A stretch of 64,000 nt of DNA from Alphaproteobacteria bacterium (GCA_009995595.1 JAACPE010000001.1:248001-312000); one strand, 5' to 3'. Shown: positions 17,812 to 27,734, counted from the stretch's first letter. A program made the numbers and translations. Notes: generated by a model from the letters alone, not told the origin.

Positions 17812-19764
17812 ATGCGCTTCGTTTATTTCGTTGTTGTGGTGTTGGTTGTGATCTGTGGCGCTGGACAAATGGCGGCCGCGCAAGAGGCACAAATTGTCCA
17901 AGCCTTAAAGCTCGCCCAAAAAGGCCAATGGTCACAAGCCAATGCGGTGATGAGCCAAGTTCAAGATCCTCTTGCGATGGATACGCTCAGTTGGCTTGCA
18001 TATACCAAAAATGCCCCGAATGTGGGTTTTAATCAAATTGTCAGTTTTCAGGGCAAGCATTCTAATTGGCCGTATCAAATTACAATGCGAAGCGCCGCCG
18101 AAAAGAAAATGCCTGCTGATTATTCGCCCGCGCAAATTATTGGTTTTTTTGCATCGACTAAACCCCGCACAGCCCAGGGGATGGAGCGTTATTTAAACGC
18201 GCTGATAACTACTAATCAAACAAGCAACGCCCAAAAAGTGATCAATGAGTGGTGGGAGGGTGCCGCGTTATCGCGCGATGAGCAGCGCAGCTTTTATAGC
18301 CGCTATCAAAACCTCATTAGTAGTGCCACTCATAAAAAGCGTCTTGATTACTTGCTCCATGACGGTCAATATGCCAACGCGCTTGCAATTGCTGGCGTTT
18401 TGGGCAGCGGTTATACTGCCCTTGCACAGGCGCGTATTGGTCTAGCAAAGCAAGAGGGGAATGTTAATCCGCTGATTAACGCTGTCCCCGCAAGCCTTCA
18501 AAATGATGAGGGGCTCTTATATGAGCGGATGCGATGGCGCCGGCGCAATGAATTATATGCGGGCGCAATCGAGCTGCTTAATAACAGCCCAAGCGCCGCC
18601 AATATGTATGAGCCCGAAAGATGGTGGAAAGAACGCCATATCATAGCGCGTGAGTATTTGGAAAAAAAACAATATCAACAAGCCTATAACCTTGTGTCGC
18701 GTCATAAACAAACGGAGGGTTTTGCCTATTCCCAGGCGGAATGGTTAGCGGGATTTATTGCAATCACCTTTTTGAATAGTCCAACAAAGGCGCAGCGCCA
18801 TTTTGAGGCGATGTATCGCAAGGTTGAAACCCCCGTGAGCCTCTCACGCGGAGCGTATTGGTCAGGTATGGCCGCCAAAGCGCTTGGTCAACAGGAACGG
18901 GCGCAACAATGGTTTGCTGTTGCTGCTCAGTACCCTGAGCGCTTTTATGGTCAAATGGCACTTGATGAACTTTCACCACCGCAAAGCGCAAAATTTTATA
19001 AAACTGCAGGGGTGAGCGAAACTGCGCGGGGACAATTTAGGCAAAATCCTCTCGCTAAAGTGGCGGTGTGGCTTAATAAAGCGGGCTTTCGCGATGAAGC
19101 AGGAGCGTTTTTAACAAAATTAACGGATGAAGCAAAAGATCCGATGGGCTTTGCTCTAGCGGCAGATTTAGCGCGCCAATTGGGGCAAGATCAAATCTCG
19201 ATCAAAATTGCCGATGAAGCGGAAAAGGTTACCAAGGCGAAGCTTCATGAATATAGCTTCCCTATGATGGTAGCGGATATCCGCAATGTCAGCGGCATTG
19301 AATGGGCGCTCGTGCATTCCTTAATGCGCCAAGAAAGTCGTTTTGATACCCAGGCGCAAAGCCATGCGGGCGCGCGCGGTCTGATGCAACTGATGCCCGC
19401 AACAGCCAAGCAGACGGCGCAAAAGCTAGGGATTTCGCATGATCTCGCATGGCTAACATCACGCCCAGATCATAATATTGTCTTGGGCAGTGAATATTTA
19501 AGGCAAATGCTTAATCGTTATGATGGATATTATCCCATGGCGATTGCGGCTTATAATGCGGGGCCGGGGCGCGTTGATAAGTGGATTAAGGAAATTGGCG
19601 ACCCCCGCCGCGGCGAGATAGACATGGTGACATGGTCTGAAATGCTGTCCTTTTATGAAACACGAAACTATGTGCACCGTGTGATGGAGGGGACGTTTGT
19701 TTACCGTGAGATGCTCGGAGCGCAAAATAAACCCGCAGCACCACTTCACGTTGCAAATCGTTGA
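17812..19764 (+). CDS. slt: Soluble lytic murein transglycosylase
   Basis: Periplasmic enzyme that cleaves the MurNAc-GlcNAc bond with formation of anhydro-MurNAc. The 650-residue protein has a signal peptide (VYFVVVVLVVICGAGQMAAA), a long alpha-helical superhelix of about 450 residues, and a C-terminal GH23 domain with catalytic Glu508 in SLMRQESRFD, then GARGLMQLMPATAKQ and AIAAYNAGPGRV. Slt70-like architecture and length. It ends 12 bases before the nucleotidyltransferase gene, suggesting an operon. Confidence 0.92.
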   Translation: MRFVYFVVVVLVVICGAGQMAAAQEAQIVQALKLAQKGQWSQANAVMSQVQDPLAMDTLSWLAYTKNAPNVGFNQIVSFQGKHSNWPYQITMRSAAEKKMPADYSPAQIIGFFASTKPRTAQGMERYLNALITTNQTSNAQKVINEWWEGAALSRDEQRSFYSRYQNLISSATHKKRLDYLLHDGQYANALAIAGVLGSGYTALAQARIGLAKQEGNVNPLINAVPASLQNDEGLLYERMRWRRRNELYAGAIELLNNSPSAANMYEPERWWKERHIIAREYLEKKQYQQAYNLVSRHKQTEGFAYSQAEWLAGFIAITFLNSPTKAQRHFEAMYRKVETPVSLSRGAYWSGMAAKALGQQERAQQWFAVAAQYPERFYGQMALDELSPPQSAKFYKTAGVSETARGQFRQNPLAKVAVWLNKAGFRDEAGAFLTKLTDEAKDPMGFALAADLARQLGQDQISIKIADEAEKVTKAKLHEYSFPMMVADIRNVSGIEWALVHSLMRQESRFDTQAQSHAGARGLMQLMPATAKQTAQKLGISHDLAWLTSRPDHNIVLGSEYLRQMLNRYDGYYPMAIAAYNAGPGRVDKWIKEIGDPRRGEIDMVTWSEMLSFYETRNYVHRVMEGTFVYREMLGAQNKPAAPLHVANR

Positions 19765-19776
19765 TAAGATTGAATA

Positions 19777-20952
19777 ATGTTAAAACCCTTTAAACAAATT
19801 CAAAGGCCAAGTTGGATGACCGCCGCTGAAACGGTTGTGGTTATGACGGGGCTGGGTGGTTTTGAAAATCCGCCAAAGTCGATGTTTGTTGGTGGTTGTG
19901 TTCGCAATGAATTGATGGAAAAACCTGTTCAAGACATTGATATTGCAACAAAATATACGCCTGAAGAGGTCATGAATATTTTCCATGATATAGAGCATGT
20001 GCAGGTCATTCCGACAGGTCTTGACCATGGAACTGTGACGGTTGTTTTTAATAAAAAATACTTTGAAATCACAACTTTACGCAAAGATGTTCAAACCGAT
20101 GGGCGGCATGCAAAAATTGTCTATATAGATGATTGGATTGAGGATGCCAAGCGGCGCGATTTTACAATTAATACGCTACTCGCCGATGGGTATGGAAACA
20201 TATACGATCCGCTCAATACTGCGCTTTTAGATATAGATAAAAGCCGTATCGTATTTGTTGGAAATCCTGAGCAGCGTATCCAAGAAGATGCGCTGAGAAT
20301 CCTGCGCTTCTTTCGCTTTTATGCGGGGTATGGAGCAGGGGATATTGACTTAAAGGGGCTTGATGCCTGCTCTAAACATCATGATTTGATTAAAGGCTTA
20401 TCGCGTGAGCGTATTACACATGAATTTTTAAAAATTCTTGAGGGCGATGAACCGGCGCCTGTTTTAAAAATTATGTTTGATAACAACGTGCTATCGGATA
20501 TGGCTGATCATAATTATAATGCTAAGACACTTAAAACCCTCTGCGAGATGCAAATACAATATGCGGCGCAAAACACAATGGCGCGGCTTTTTGTACTCGC
20601 AGGGAATAAGGCGCGGTTTTATGATGATTTTTTACGTCTTTCGCATGCACAGAAAAAAGCGCTGATTAAGATGGATATGGTCGTAAGCGCGATGACGTTC
20701 GATGATCAAAAGGCGCTTAAAAAAGCGATCTTCTATCATGGTAATGATCTGATATTGCAAGGGTATTTGCTTAAAATCGCCATCGGACCTGATGAAACTG
20801 ATGCGAACATGATCAAGATATTACAAAACTGGCAAGCGCCAGAATGCCCGATAACAGGACAAGATCTTATCAATGAAGGATACGTTACTGGCCCCGATTT
20901 AGGTCAAGAACTAGAACGTCGCCAAGCCGAATGGCTTGATGAGGTGCTTTAA
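19777..20952 (+). CDS. CCA-adding / poly(A) polymerase family tRNA nucleotidyltransferase
   Basis: The 391-residue protein belongs to the class II nucleotidyltransferase superfamily that repairs or adds the tRNA 3'-CCA. Evident are FVGGCVRNELMEKPVQDIDI (the G-G-x(0)-R nucleotide motif with the metal-binding D-x-D), RRDFTINTLLAD, and the basic RNA-binding motif QEDALRILRFFRFYAGYG. The C-terminal half is a helical domain of low conservation. Both tRNA genes in this window encode CCA, so a repair role is likely. It overlaps the 3' end of the convergent Prs-like gene by 4 bases. Confidence 0.88.
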   Translation: MLKPFKQIQRPSWMTAAETVVVMTGLGGFENPPKSMFVGGCVRNELMEKPVQDIDIATKYTPEEVMNIFHDIEHVQVIPTGLDHGTVTVVFNKKYFEITTLRKDVQTDGRHAKIVYIDDWIEDAKRRDFTINTLLADGYGNIYDPLNTALLDIDKSRIVFVGNPEQRIQEDALRILRFFRFYAGYGAGDIDLKGLDACSKHHDLIKGLSRERITHEFLKILEGDEPAPVLKIMFDNNVLSDMADHNYNAKTLKTLCEMQIQYAAQNTMARLFVLAGNKARFYDDFLRLSHAQKKALIKMDMVVSAMTFDDQKALKKAIFYHGNDLILQGYLLKIAIGPDETDANMIKILQNWQAPECPITGQDLINEGYVTGPDLGQELERRQAEWLDEVL

Positions 20953-22178
20953 GCGGCTAATTTCCATAGGGGCGAATTAGGTTTTAACTGAACAGGTTCA
21001 GCTAAATTTTTTCCATTTTGCTGTAGTTTATGTTTGCCTCTTATGATTGATGAGATGGAGTTTTCATCTTCTTCAGTGAGGCTTGTCACTTGTTTGTGCA
21101 TGGCCTCAATCATCGCGGCCAGCATGGGTGCTGTCTCGATGACATGGATAATCGGGCTATCTTTGATTGCCTCATGAATTTCAGGATGAACATATTTATG
21201 GTTATAGGTATCTGTAATAAAAACAGCGTCTAGAGGGCTGTTATTAATGTTACGAATAACAGAGTCTCTGTTTTCTCTATCATCAGGTGTAAATAACCCT
21301 GTTGTTGCAAACATAATCACGCTTCGAGCGCCTTTTTCTTTTAGGATTCTTGCGATTTCGATAGCTGTCCCCCCAGAATCAACCATGTCTTCAAAGATAA
21401 CAATATCTCTTCCTGTCACATCAGTTGTGACGGTTATATCTTTTTGACCAGTTTTAGGGTCTCTGCTTGCCATAGCTTGCGCCCACTCATCTTTTTTCGT
21501 GGGGTTTAAGTTAATAGACGCTGTACTATATAGGGCTTCACGAAAACTATTTGTAATTCTTTTGCTGGCGCCAGCGTCAGGATAGGTGAGTAAAAGGTTA
21601 TCTCTACTCACTATGCCCTGATTAAATAGAGTATTAAGCTGCACAGCAAATGGGTAAGCAAAGTGTGTTGTGACGACGTTTTTAATATTTTTATGTGTTC
21701 TGAAGAGTTCTTTTGTTAATCCGGGGTTGTGGGGATCAGCCACAATGACGTTATCGCAAAGAGGCCCAAACGTATCTATAGTATCAGCAAGTCCAGCTGT
21801 TCCACGTTCATCGAAATCATCATCAGAGCGACCGTAAAACATGTTGGGCAAAACGAGCGTTACGGATTTAGCGCCATTATTTCGGGCAGATCTTAAAAGC
21901 AGTCTTGTTTCTTTTTCCATTCTGTTAGGATCACCAGAAGCAGAGGCGACAACTACAACCTCACGACCCCTCACGGGGCCTTCAAGAGTAACTTTTAATT
22001 CTTTTATTTTGAAGAGTCTTGTATCCACTTCAACTTGTCGAGACCCAAGTCGTTCGGCTATGTCGCGGGCGAGATCTTTGGAGCTAAATCCAGAAATCAC
22101 AAGCGGTGGTAGCGGTTTCTGCTTCATGCCAGCAAGTCCCGCATTAATTGTTCTAAATAATTCTTCTATGTGTGTCAT
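20949..22178 (-). CDS. Divergent ribose-phosphate pyrophosphokinase-like protein
   Basis: PRPP synthetases transfer pyrophosphate from ATP to ribose 5-phosphate. This 409-residue protein keeps the fold landmarks: YGRSDDDFDERGTAGLADTI where Prs has YARQDRK, VIVADPHNPG where Prs has DLHADQ, a Lys-containing flexible loop (INLNPTKKDE) and the PRPP loop VIFEDMVDSGGTA. Several active-site positions differ, and about 90 residues are extra compared with the usual 315. It may be a second PRPP synthetase, a regulatory paralogue, or a related transferase. There is no Shine-Dalgarno; CCCCCC directly precedes the ATG. Palindromic sites lie upstream. Confidence 0.75.
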   Translation of the reverse strand: MTHIEELFRTINAGLAGMKQKPLPPLVISGFSSKDLARDIAERLGSRQVEVDTRLFKIKELKVTLEGPVRGREVVVVASASGDPNRMEKETRLLLRSARNNGAKSVTLVLPNMFYGRSDDDFDERGTAGLADTIDTFGPLCDNVIVADPHNPGLTKELFRTHKNIKNVVTTHFAYPFAVQLNTLFNQGIVSRDNLLLTYPDAGASKRITNSFREALYSTASINLNPTKKDEWAQAMASRDPKTGQKDITVTTDVTGRDIVIFEDMVDSGGTAIEIARILKEKGARSVIMFATTGLFTPDDRENRDSVIRNINNSPLDAVFITDTYNHKYVHPEIHEAIKDSPIIHVIETAPMLAAMIEAMHKQVTSLTEEDENSISSIIRGKHKLQQNGKNLAEPVQLKPNSPLWKLAA

Positions 22179-22199
22179 GGGGGGAGACTGTATTTATTC

Positions 22200-22232
22200 T
22201 TTACATAAAATGCAATAGTTTTTTACGTAAAA
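22200..22232 (-). promoter_or_regulatory. Two palindromic operator-like sites before the Prs-like gene
   Basis: TTTTACGTAAAA at 22221-22232 is a perfect 12-bp palindrome; TTTACATAAA at 22200-22209 is the same core with one change. Their centres are 22 bp apart, two helical turns, in a 61-base gap upstream of the Prs-like start. Read on the minus strand, TTGCAT and TACAGT (17-base spacer) could be the promoter, which would start transcription at or next to the ATG (leaderless mRNA). Sites are seen; regulator and promoter are inferred. Confidence 0.45.
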
Positions 22233-22239
22233 TAAAGAT

Positions 22240-22965
22240 TTAAATAACTTTTGGGGAACTTGGCTTGCCAGCATCACCATACCTAAAGGTTTCTGCTTCT
22301 TTTGACGTGCCTGAAAGGATAAAAGCGCCCTCGCCATTTCTGAATTGTTTAGATTTGCTTCTAGCAGGGTTTATCCAAAAATCGATCATATCATTTTCTA
22401 TACCTTCGGTATTTTTATAGGCGTATGCGGTGAAAGTGCCTCTAAATGAATTAAGCATATTTCGGGAAGCAAGCATTAATAAAAGCTGACCTTCCTCAGG
22501 GTTAAGTTTTGACATACCAACACCTGGTATTGTTCTTATTGCCTCGTGAATATCCCAATAGCTTTTGGACATGCTCTGCGCTTTTGGATCTTTTAATTCA
22601 TGCGGTTTAGGTATTTTTTCACAAACTCTATCAACAAGATTGATGCCCGGGGTTTTCTCATCTTCTAGAATGGCCCAATGAGCATCTGCTAAATCCATCG
22701 CAGCCATAAAAGTTCCGTGGGATGGCTCAGCGCCATAATAAGCATGATAATCAAGAATTGTTTCTATCTGCTCTAACGTATAGCCACGATCAGTAAATAG
22801 GTGGGGAGCAGTTTTTAGAAGGCCGCGCGCTGGTGCCTTGAGCGTTGCGTTATTAAAACCTTCACTTAATGCGCCGCCTGAAATAAGTGTTTGTGTCACC
22901 TCAGAGGGAGAAAAGCCTCGCTCTAAAAAACTAATTTGTGTGCCATTGCCATATTGAATACGCAT
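22240..22965 (-). CDS. Unrecognised 241-residue protein upstream of the Prs-like gene
   Basis: I do not recognise a family. The protein is soluble, without signal peptide or membrane helix, and mixed alpha/beta by composition. Noticeable segments are RGFSPSEVTQTLISGGALSE, DYHAYYGAEPSHGTFMAAMD, and an acidic centre (HWAILEDEKTPG). Histidines and acids at about 93-114 could bind metal, but no known signature fits. It precedes the Prs-like gene on the same strand with a 61-base gap that has its own control signals. Codon choice in this pair looks more AT-rich than the flanking genes, by eye. Confidence 0.65.
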   Translation of the reverse strand: MRIQYGNGTQISFLERGFSPSEVTQTLISGGALSEGFNNATLKAPARGLLKTAPHLFTDRGYTLEQIETILDYHAYYGAEPSHGTFMAAMDLADAHWAILEDEKTPGINLVDRVCEKIPKPHELKDPKAQSMSKSYWDIHEAIRTIPGVGMSKLNPEEGQLLLMLASRNMLNSFRGTFTAYAYKNTEGIENDMIDFWINPARSKSKQFRNGEGAFILSGTSKEAETFRYGDAGKPSSPKVI

Positions 22966-23001
22966 ATTTTTTCTTTAGTTAAATATTTCCTTTATGAGGA
23001 T

Positions 23002-23030
23002 TTTTTAAATCAAAGAGAGTGAAAAGTCAA
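23002..23030 (-). promoter_or_regulatory. Candidate promoter of the unknown 22240-22965 gene
   Basis: On the minus strand TTGACT (23030-23025) and TAAAAA (23007-23002) are separated by 17 bases in the AT-rich gap after hemF. The -35 is good and the -10 moderate. The likely transcript would have a leader of roughly 30 bases with a weak ribosome-binding site. Confidence 0.4.
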
Positions 23031-23049
23031 TATTATTATGTTAAATAAT

Positions 23050-23934
23050 TTAAGGCCACTTGACCTCAGGGGGCAGGGACATGAGGATGGCTTCGGTGTT
23101 GCCGCCTGTTTTAAGGCCAAATTGCGTCCCCCGATCATATAAAAGATTATATTCCACATAGCGCCCACGCCTGATGAGCTGGTGTTCGCGTTGCTCCTCA
23201 CTCCAGTCTTTGTTCATGTGCGCACGAACGAGGGCGGGGTATATTGAATTAAAAGTGCGCCCAACATCTTGGGTAAAGGAAAAATCCGCCTCCCAGTCAT
23301 TTTCTAGATAATCATAGAAAATGCCGCCTATCCCGCGTGGTTCATTGCGATGGGGTAAGAAGAAGTACTCATCGCACCATGATTTGAACTTCGGGTAATA
23401 TTCTGGGTCATGTTTGTCACAGGATTCTTGGAAGGCCTTATGAAAAGCGGCTGTGTCGCTCTCGTTTTCAACCATAGGTGTTAAATCTGCACCGCCGCCA
23501 AACCAGCTTTTTGACGTGGCAATCATACGTGTGTTCATGTGGACAGCAGGGACAAGGGGCGATTGCATATGCGCGACAAGCGATATGCCGCACGCCCAAA
23601 ACTGTCCATCGCTTTCCTCTGCACCCGGAATTTGTTTGCGGAAGGTATCGGAAAATGAGCCGTGGACTTTAGATATATTCACCCCGACCTTTTCGAAAAC
23701 CCGTCCGCGCATGATGGAGACTTCGCCGCCGCCATTAAGGATAGAGCCACTCTCATTAGGCTCATTTGTCTCTGGCCGCTCCCATGGTTTGCGTTCAAAA
23801 CGTCCCGCAGGTTTATCGGCGTGTTTTGTGCCTGTGAGTTCATCTTCAAGAGCCTCGAATGAGGCGCAGATTTGGTCGCGGATGTCTGTAAACCATGCTG
23901 CAGCTCTGGCTTTTTTGTTTTCGATGTCGTTCAT
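23050..23934 (-). CDS. hemF: Oxygen-dependent coproporphyrinogen III oxidase HemF
   Basis: HemF converts coproporphyrinogen III to protoporphyrinogen IX with O2 in haem synthesis. The 294-residue protein shows the family blocks [67 protein letters not shown], and [20 protein letters not shown]. Length is normal. Its start overlaps the trmL stop in an ATGA arrangement, so it is translated from the same mRNA. An aerobic lifestyle is implied. Confidence 0.97.
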   Translation of the reverse strand: MNDIENKKARAAAWFTDIRDQICASFEALEDELTGTKHADKPAGRFERKPWERPETNEPNESGSILNGGGEVSIMRGRVFEKVGVNISKVHGSFSDTFRKQIPGAEESDGQFWACGISLVAHMQSPLVPAVHMNTRMIATSKSWFGGGADLTPMVENESDTAAFHKAFQESCDKHDPEYYPKFKSWCDEYFFLPHRNEPRGIGGIFYDYLENDWEADFSFTQDVGRTFNSIYPALVRAHMNKDWSEEQREHQLIRRGRYVEYNLLYDRGTQFGLKTGGNTEAILMSLPPEVKWP

Positions 23935-24380
23935 TTATACCTCGTTTGGCGGATGGCCTCGCTTAAGATCATGGCGGTTGCGTTAATCACATTCATCGAC
24001 CGCGCCGCGCCGTTCATGGGGATTGTGACATGGTGCGGGATATAGTGGTGCACGTCAGGTGGCACGCCCGCGCTTTCTTGCCCTGCAATCAAAATGTCAT
24101 TAGGGGAAAAGTCAAAATCGTAAAAGGATTGATCTGTCTTGGTTGTCATGAGCACAAGGCGTTTTGATTCGAAGCTTTGCGTAAACGCCGCCCAAGAATC
24201 GTGGCGGGTGAGATTGACGATATCCATATAATCCATACCGGCGCGTTGCATTTTTTTGAGATCCCAAGGAAAACCGCACGGTTCGATGATGCTTAAAGGC
24301 GTCCCTGTGCAAGCACAAAGTCGCATGGCTGCGCCTACGTTTTGAGGGATGTCAGGTTGATAAAGCGCGATTTGAACCAT
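23931..24380 (-). CDS. trmL: tRNA (cytidine/uridine-34-2'-O)-methyltransferase TrmL
   Basis: SPOUT-class enzyme that methylates the wobble ribose of certain leucine tRNAs. The 149-residue protein has the characteristic [20 protein letters not shown] start, a middle segment [20 protein letters not shown], and the C-terminal trefoil-knot motifs [12 protein letters not shown] and [20 protein letters not shown]. It is divergent from petA and overlaps hemF by 4 bases. Confidence 0.93.
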   Translation of the reverse strand: MVQIALYQPDIPQNVGAAMRLCACTGTPLSIIEPCGFPWDLKKMQRAGMDYMDIVNLTRHDSWAAFTQSFESKRLVLMTTKTDQSFYDFDFSPNDILIAGQESAGVPPDVHHYIPHHVTIPMNGAARSMNVINATAMILSEAIRQTRYK

Positions 24381-24533
24381 ACGGTGGATAACTTATTAAG
24401 ATTTTGTTATTTTTGCAAAGAAAACTAGAAACTAGGCTTGTTTTTCCCCATAATATGGTGCTAATTCCGCGGGTGGTATTTTTGCCATTGATACATGTAA
24501 TCGGTTTCGAAAATAAAAAATTAAGGGTTGTCC

Positions 24534-25109
24534 ATGAGTTCTTCGGATAAAAAGAAAACAGTCAGTAAAGATCAATCGACAGAGCATGAGGGCGAAACAC
24601 GTCGCGATTTTTTGTATTTAACGGCCGCCGCCTTTGGCGCCGTTGGAGCGGGGTCAGTCGCGTGGCCTTTCATTCACCAAATGAACCCTGCGGCAGATAC
24701 GCTCGCGCTGGCGAGCACCGAAGTGAATTTAGCGCCAATCGAAGAGGGTCAAGCGATCACAGTGATGTGGCGCGGCAAACCCGTGTTTATTCGCCATCGT
24801 TCTGCGGCAGAAATTGAAAAAGCCCGCGCAGATGATACGGCTGATTTACGTGATGCTGAGACCGATGCAATGCGTACAAAGGAGGGGCAAGAAAAATGGC
24901 TTGTGATGGTTGGTATTTGCACCCATTTGGGATGTGTTCCGTTGGGCCAAAAAGATACGGATGTAAAAGGGGAATATGAAGGATGGTTCTGCCCCTGTCA
25001 TGGATCGCATTATGATACATCAGGGCGCATCCGCAAAGGCCCTGCGCCAAAGAATTTGGCTGTGCCTGACTATACATTCTTATCAGATACAGTTGTAAAA
25101 ATAGGTTAA
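24534..25109 (+). CDS. petA: Ubiquinol-cytochrome c reductase iron-sulfur subunit (Rieske)
   Basis: Rieske subunit of the bc1 complex. I start at the ATG at 24534, which has aaggg six bases upstream; an in-frame TTG at 24528 is too close to that site. The 191-residue protein has a twin-arginine anchor ([20 protein letters not shown]), and the 2Fe-2S ligands in [10 protein letters not shown] and CPCHGSHYD. The disulfide-bridge cysteines are included. It heads petA-petB-petC, with petB 14 bases downstream. Confidence 0.95.
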   Translation: MSSSDKKKTVSKDQSTEHEGETRRDFLYLTAAAFGAVGAGSVAWPFIHQMNPAADTLALASTEVNLAPIEEGQAITVMWRGKPVFIRHRSAAEIEKARADDTADLRDAETDAMRTKEGQEKWLVMVGICTHLGCVPLGQKDTDVKGEYEGWFCPCHGSHYDTSGRIRKGPAPKNLAVPDYTFLSDTVVKIG

Positions 25110-25123
25110 TTAAGGACATTAAA

Positions 25124-26428
25124 ATGGCCAGTGGTAATAGAGAAAAATTTAATAACCCTGCGATTGAATGGATTGATTCCCGTCTTCCAATCTTTACGTT
25201 GATGAATAAAGAATACGGTGTTTTTCCAACGCCCAAGAATTTCAACTATTTTTGGAATTTTGGTGCAATTGCCATGGTCATCTTGGTAACCATGATTATC
25301 ACAGGTATTACCCTTGCGATGCATTATGTGCCGCATGCCGATCATGCGTTTGATAGTGTTGAGCGTATTATGCGAGATGTGAACTACGGTTGGTTACTGC
25401 GCTATATGCATGCCAACGGCGCATCGTTCTTCTTTATTGCGGTTTATATCCATATTTTCCGAGGCATGTATTATGGCTCTTATAAACAACCGCGCGAGCT
25501 TCTCTGGATGCTTGGGGTTACGATCCTGCTTCTTATGATGGCGATTGCATTCATGGGCTATGTTCTTCCTTGGGGACAAATGAGCCTTTGGGGAGCGACT
25601 GTTATTACAAACCTCTTTTCTGCTATTCCGCTTGTTGGCGATAGCATAGTGACATTACTATGGGGCGGGTTTTCAGTAGGCGGTGAAACGTTAAACCGTT
25701 TTTACGCGCTTCATTACTTGCTTCCTTTTGTCCTTGTAGGTGTTATTTTCCTTCATGTTTGGGCGCTTCATGTGACAGGATCTAATAATCCGCTTGGGAT
25801 TGATGCGAAAGGGCCGCAAGATACATTGCCGTTCCACCCTTACTATACCATGAAAGATGCTGTCGGTATTTTGGCGTTCTTATCTGTGTATGCGTTTTTT
25901 GTGTTCTTTATGCCCAATGCGCTTGGACATCCTGATAACTACATTCCTGCTAATCCGCTTGTAACGCCGGCGCATATTGTGCCTGAATGGTACTTCCTAC
26001 CGTTTTATGCAATTTTACGGGCAATTACATTTGATATCGGTATTCCCTTTACGGATATTGTTATTATCTCTGCCAAGCTTGGTGGTGTTTTGGCCATGTT
26101 TGGTTCGATTGCCTTATTGTTTATCTTCCCATTCCTTGACAAACACCCAGTGCGCGCTGCGACATTCCGTCCATGGTATCGTGTAGCCTTGTTACTCTTC
26201 GTTGTGAATGCATTTGTTCTTGGTGTTTGTGGTGGAAAGCCTGCCGAAGGGATCTGGGTGCCTTTATCACAATTTGCGACATTCTATTATTATGCATTCT
26301 TCCTAGCGGTTATTCCATTTTTGAACAAAAAAGAGCCCGTCATGAAATTACCACCAAGTATTAATGATGCTGTGCTTGATAAAAACATTAAAGCCAATGC
26401 ATATTTTGTGGCCGGTAAAGTAAAATAA
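25124..26428 (+). CDS. petB: Cytochrome b of the bc1 complex
   Basis: Membrane core of the bc1 complex that holds haems bL and bH and both quinone sites. The 434-residue protein has eight likely membrane helices, haem-ligating histidines in [20 protein letters not shown] and in [10 protein letters not shown] plus [12 protein letters not shown], the Qo-site motif [13 protein letters not shown] and [20 protein letters not shown]. Length is typical of the non-split bacterial form. It lies between petA and petC. Confidence 0.97.
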   Translation: MASGNREKFNNPAIEWIDSRLPIFTLMNKEYGVFPTPKNFNYFWNFGAIAMVILVTMIITGITLAMHYVPHADHAFDSVERIMRDVNYGWLLRYMHANGASFFFIAVYIHIFRGMYYGSYKQPRELLWMLGVTILLLMMAIAFMGYVLPWGQMSLWGATVITNLFSAIPLVGDSIVTLLWGGFSVGGETLNRFYALHYLLPFVLVGVIFLHVWALHVTGSNNPLGIDAKGPQDTLPFHPYYTMKDAVGILAFLSVYAFFVFFMPNALGHPDNYIPANPLVTPAHIVPEWYFLPFYAILRAITFDIGIPFTDIVIISAKLGGVLAMFGSIALLFIFPFLDKHPVRAATFRPWYRVALLLFVVNAFVLGVCGGKPAEGIWVPLSQFATFYYYAFFLAVIPFLNKKEPVMKLPPSINDAVLDKNIKANAYFVAGKVK

Positions 26429-26450
26429 GGTGCTAAAGGATTATAAAAGA

Positions 26451-27218
26451 ATGAAAAAAATAACACTCTTATCTGCTTTATGCCTTTTGGCACTATCACC
26501 TGCGACGCCGGCTTTCGCGGCGGGTGATGCAAAAACACCCCCTGAGCAAGATTGGTCTTTTAAAGGTTTGACAGGGACATATGATCGCGGCGCTTTGCAG
26601 CGTGGTTTTCAGGTTTACAAGCAAGTCTGCTCTGCCTGTCACGGCATGCGTTTAAAGTCATATCGTAACCTCGAAGCTTTGGGCTATACGCCCGAGGAAG
26701 TCAAAGCGATTGCCGCCGAATATACCGTAATGGATGGCCCTGATGATGAAGGTGAAATGTTTGAACGCCCTGCTCGTCCTTCCGATCGTTTTGTGTCACC
26801 TTATCCAAACGAAGAAACAGCGCGCTATGCCAATAACGGTGCTCTTCCTCCTGATATGTCCTTAATTACAAAATCACGTAAATACGGAGCGGATTATATA
26901 TATGCGCTTTTGACTGGATATTCTGAGCCAGAACATGGTGAAGTCCTCCAAGCGGGTCAGTATTATAATAAATATATGGCGGGTAATAAAATTGCCATGG
27001 CTGCACCGCTCGCTGATGATGTGGTTGCCTATGAAGATGGGTCACCAACAACGATGGAGCAATACGCAAAAGACGTCTCCCAATTTCTAACATGGGCTGC
27101 AGAGCCTGAGTTGGAACAGCGTAAGCGTATGGGCCTTAAAGTCATCCTGTTCTTGCTTGCCTTTACAGGCGTTATGTACGCTGTGAAGAAGAAAATCTGG
27201 GCTGACGTTAAGCATTAA
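26451..27218 (+). CDS. petC: Cytochrome c1 of the bc1 complex
   Basis: Passes electrons from the Rieske centre to cytochrome c. I chose the ATG at 26451 because it begins a signal peptide (LLSALCLLALSPATPAFA) with aagga upstream; a GTG at 26430 would add seven charged residues. The protein of 255 residues has the haem c motif CSACH in YKQVCSACHGMRLKSYRN, the distal Met ligand region (GNKIAMAAPL), and a C-terminal membrane anchor (LKVILFLLAFTGVMYAVKKK). Last gene of the pet operon. Confidence 0.95.
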   Translation: MKKITLLSALCLLALSPATPAFAAGDAKTPPEQDWSFKGLTGTYDRGALQRGFQVYKQVCSACHGMRLKSYRNLEALGYTPEEVKAIAAEYTVMDGPDDEGEMFERPARPSDRFVSPYPNEETARYANNGALPPDMSLITKSRKYGADYIYALLTGYSEPEHGEVLQAGQYYNKYMAGNKIAMAAPLADDVVAYEDGSPTTMEQYAKDVSQFLTWAAEPELEQRKRMGLKVILFLLAFTGVMYAVKKKIWADVKH

Positions 27219-27236
27219 AAGAAAAACGTTTATAGC

Positions 27237-27686
27237 ATGATTCAAATCCGCGACATTAAGTCCCCTGATATAGATCAGTGGCATAAGCTTTGGCATGGCT
27301 ACCTTGATTTTTATCAAGAGACACTTTTGCCTGAAATTACACAAAGCGTATGGGATCGACTGCTTGATCCTAATGTTTCTATGATTGGTCATGTAGCCGT
27401 TCATAACGATAAAATCATCGGTTTTTCACATAGCGTCATTCATCCTGCGACATGGACGAATGACCCTGTTTGTTATCTAGAAGATTTATATGTCGATGAG
27501 ATAGCTCGCGGTAAAGGGGCAGGACGTGCTTTAATCCAAAATTTGCTTGATATGGCAAAGCGGGAAAACTGGAACCGTGTTTATTGGCATACACATCATG
27601 ACAACACCCATGCTCGGGCGCTTTATGATAAATTCATAAGTGAAGGCGGATTTGTTCGATATGCCGTTTACACCGATCAAGCTTAA
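27237..27686 (+). CDS. GNAT-family N-acetyltransferase
   Basis: A 149-residue acetyltransferase. The acetyl-CoA binding region is visible at about 80-105 (YLEDLYVDEIARGKGAGRAL; the R-G-K-G-A-G-R pattern fits Q/RxxGxG/A), followed by NRVYWHTHHDNTHARALYDK, the usual C-terminal block. The substrate is unknown. It starts 18 bases after petC and could be read through from that operon. Confidence 0.85.
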   Translation: MIQIRDIKSPDIDQWHKLWHGYLDFYQETLLPEITQSVWDRLLDPNVSMIGHVAVHNDKIIGFSHSVIHPATWTNDPVCYLEDLYVDEIARGKGAGRALIQNLLDMAKRENWNRVYWHTHHDNTHARALYDKFISEGGFVRYAVYTDQA

Positions 27687-27734
27687 GTGCTGACAAAGCT
27701 TGTATGATTTTAAAAATCCTTTAAAATCAAAGGT

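Noticed and set aside
20949-22965. Phage NAD-restoration (NARP-like) or anti-phage island
   Set aside because: Only the Prs-like fold fits; the second gene shows no nicotinamide-transferase motifs and no phage or defence genes are near. Kept only as a possibility for the substrate.
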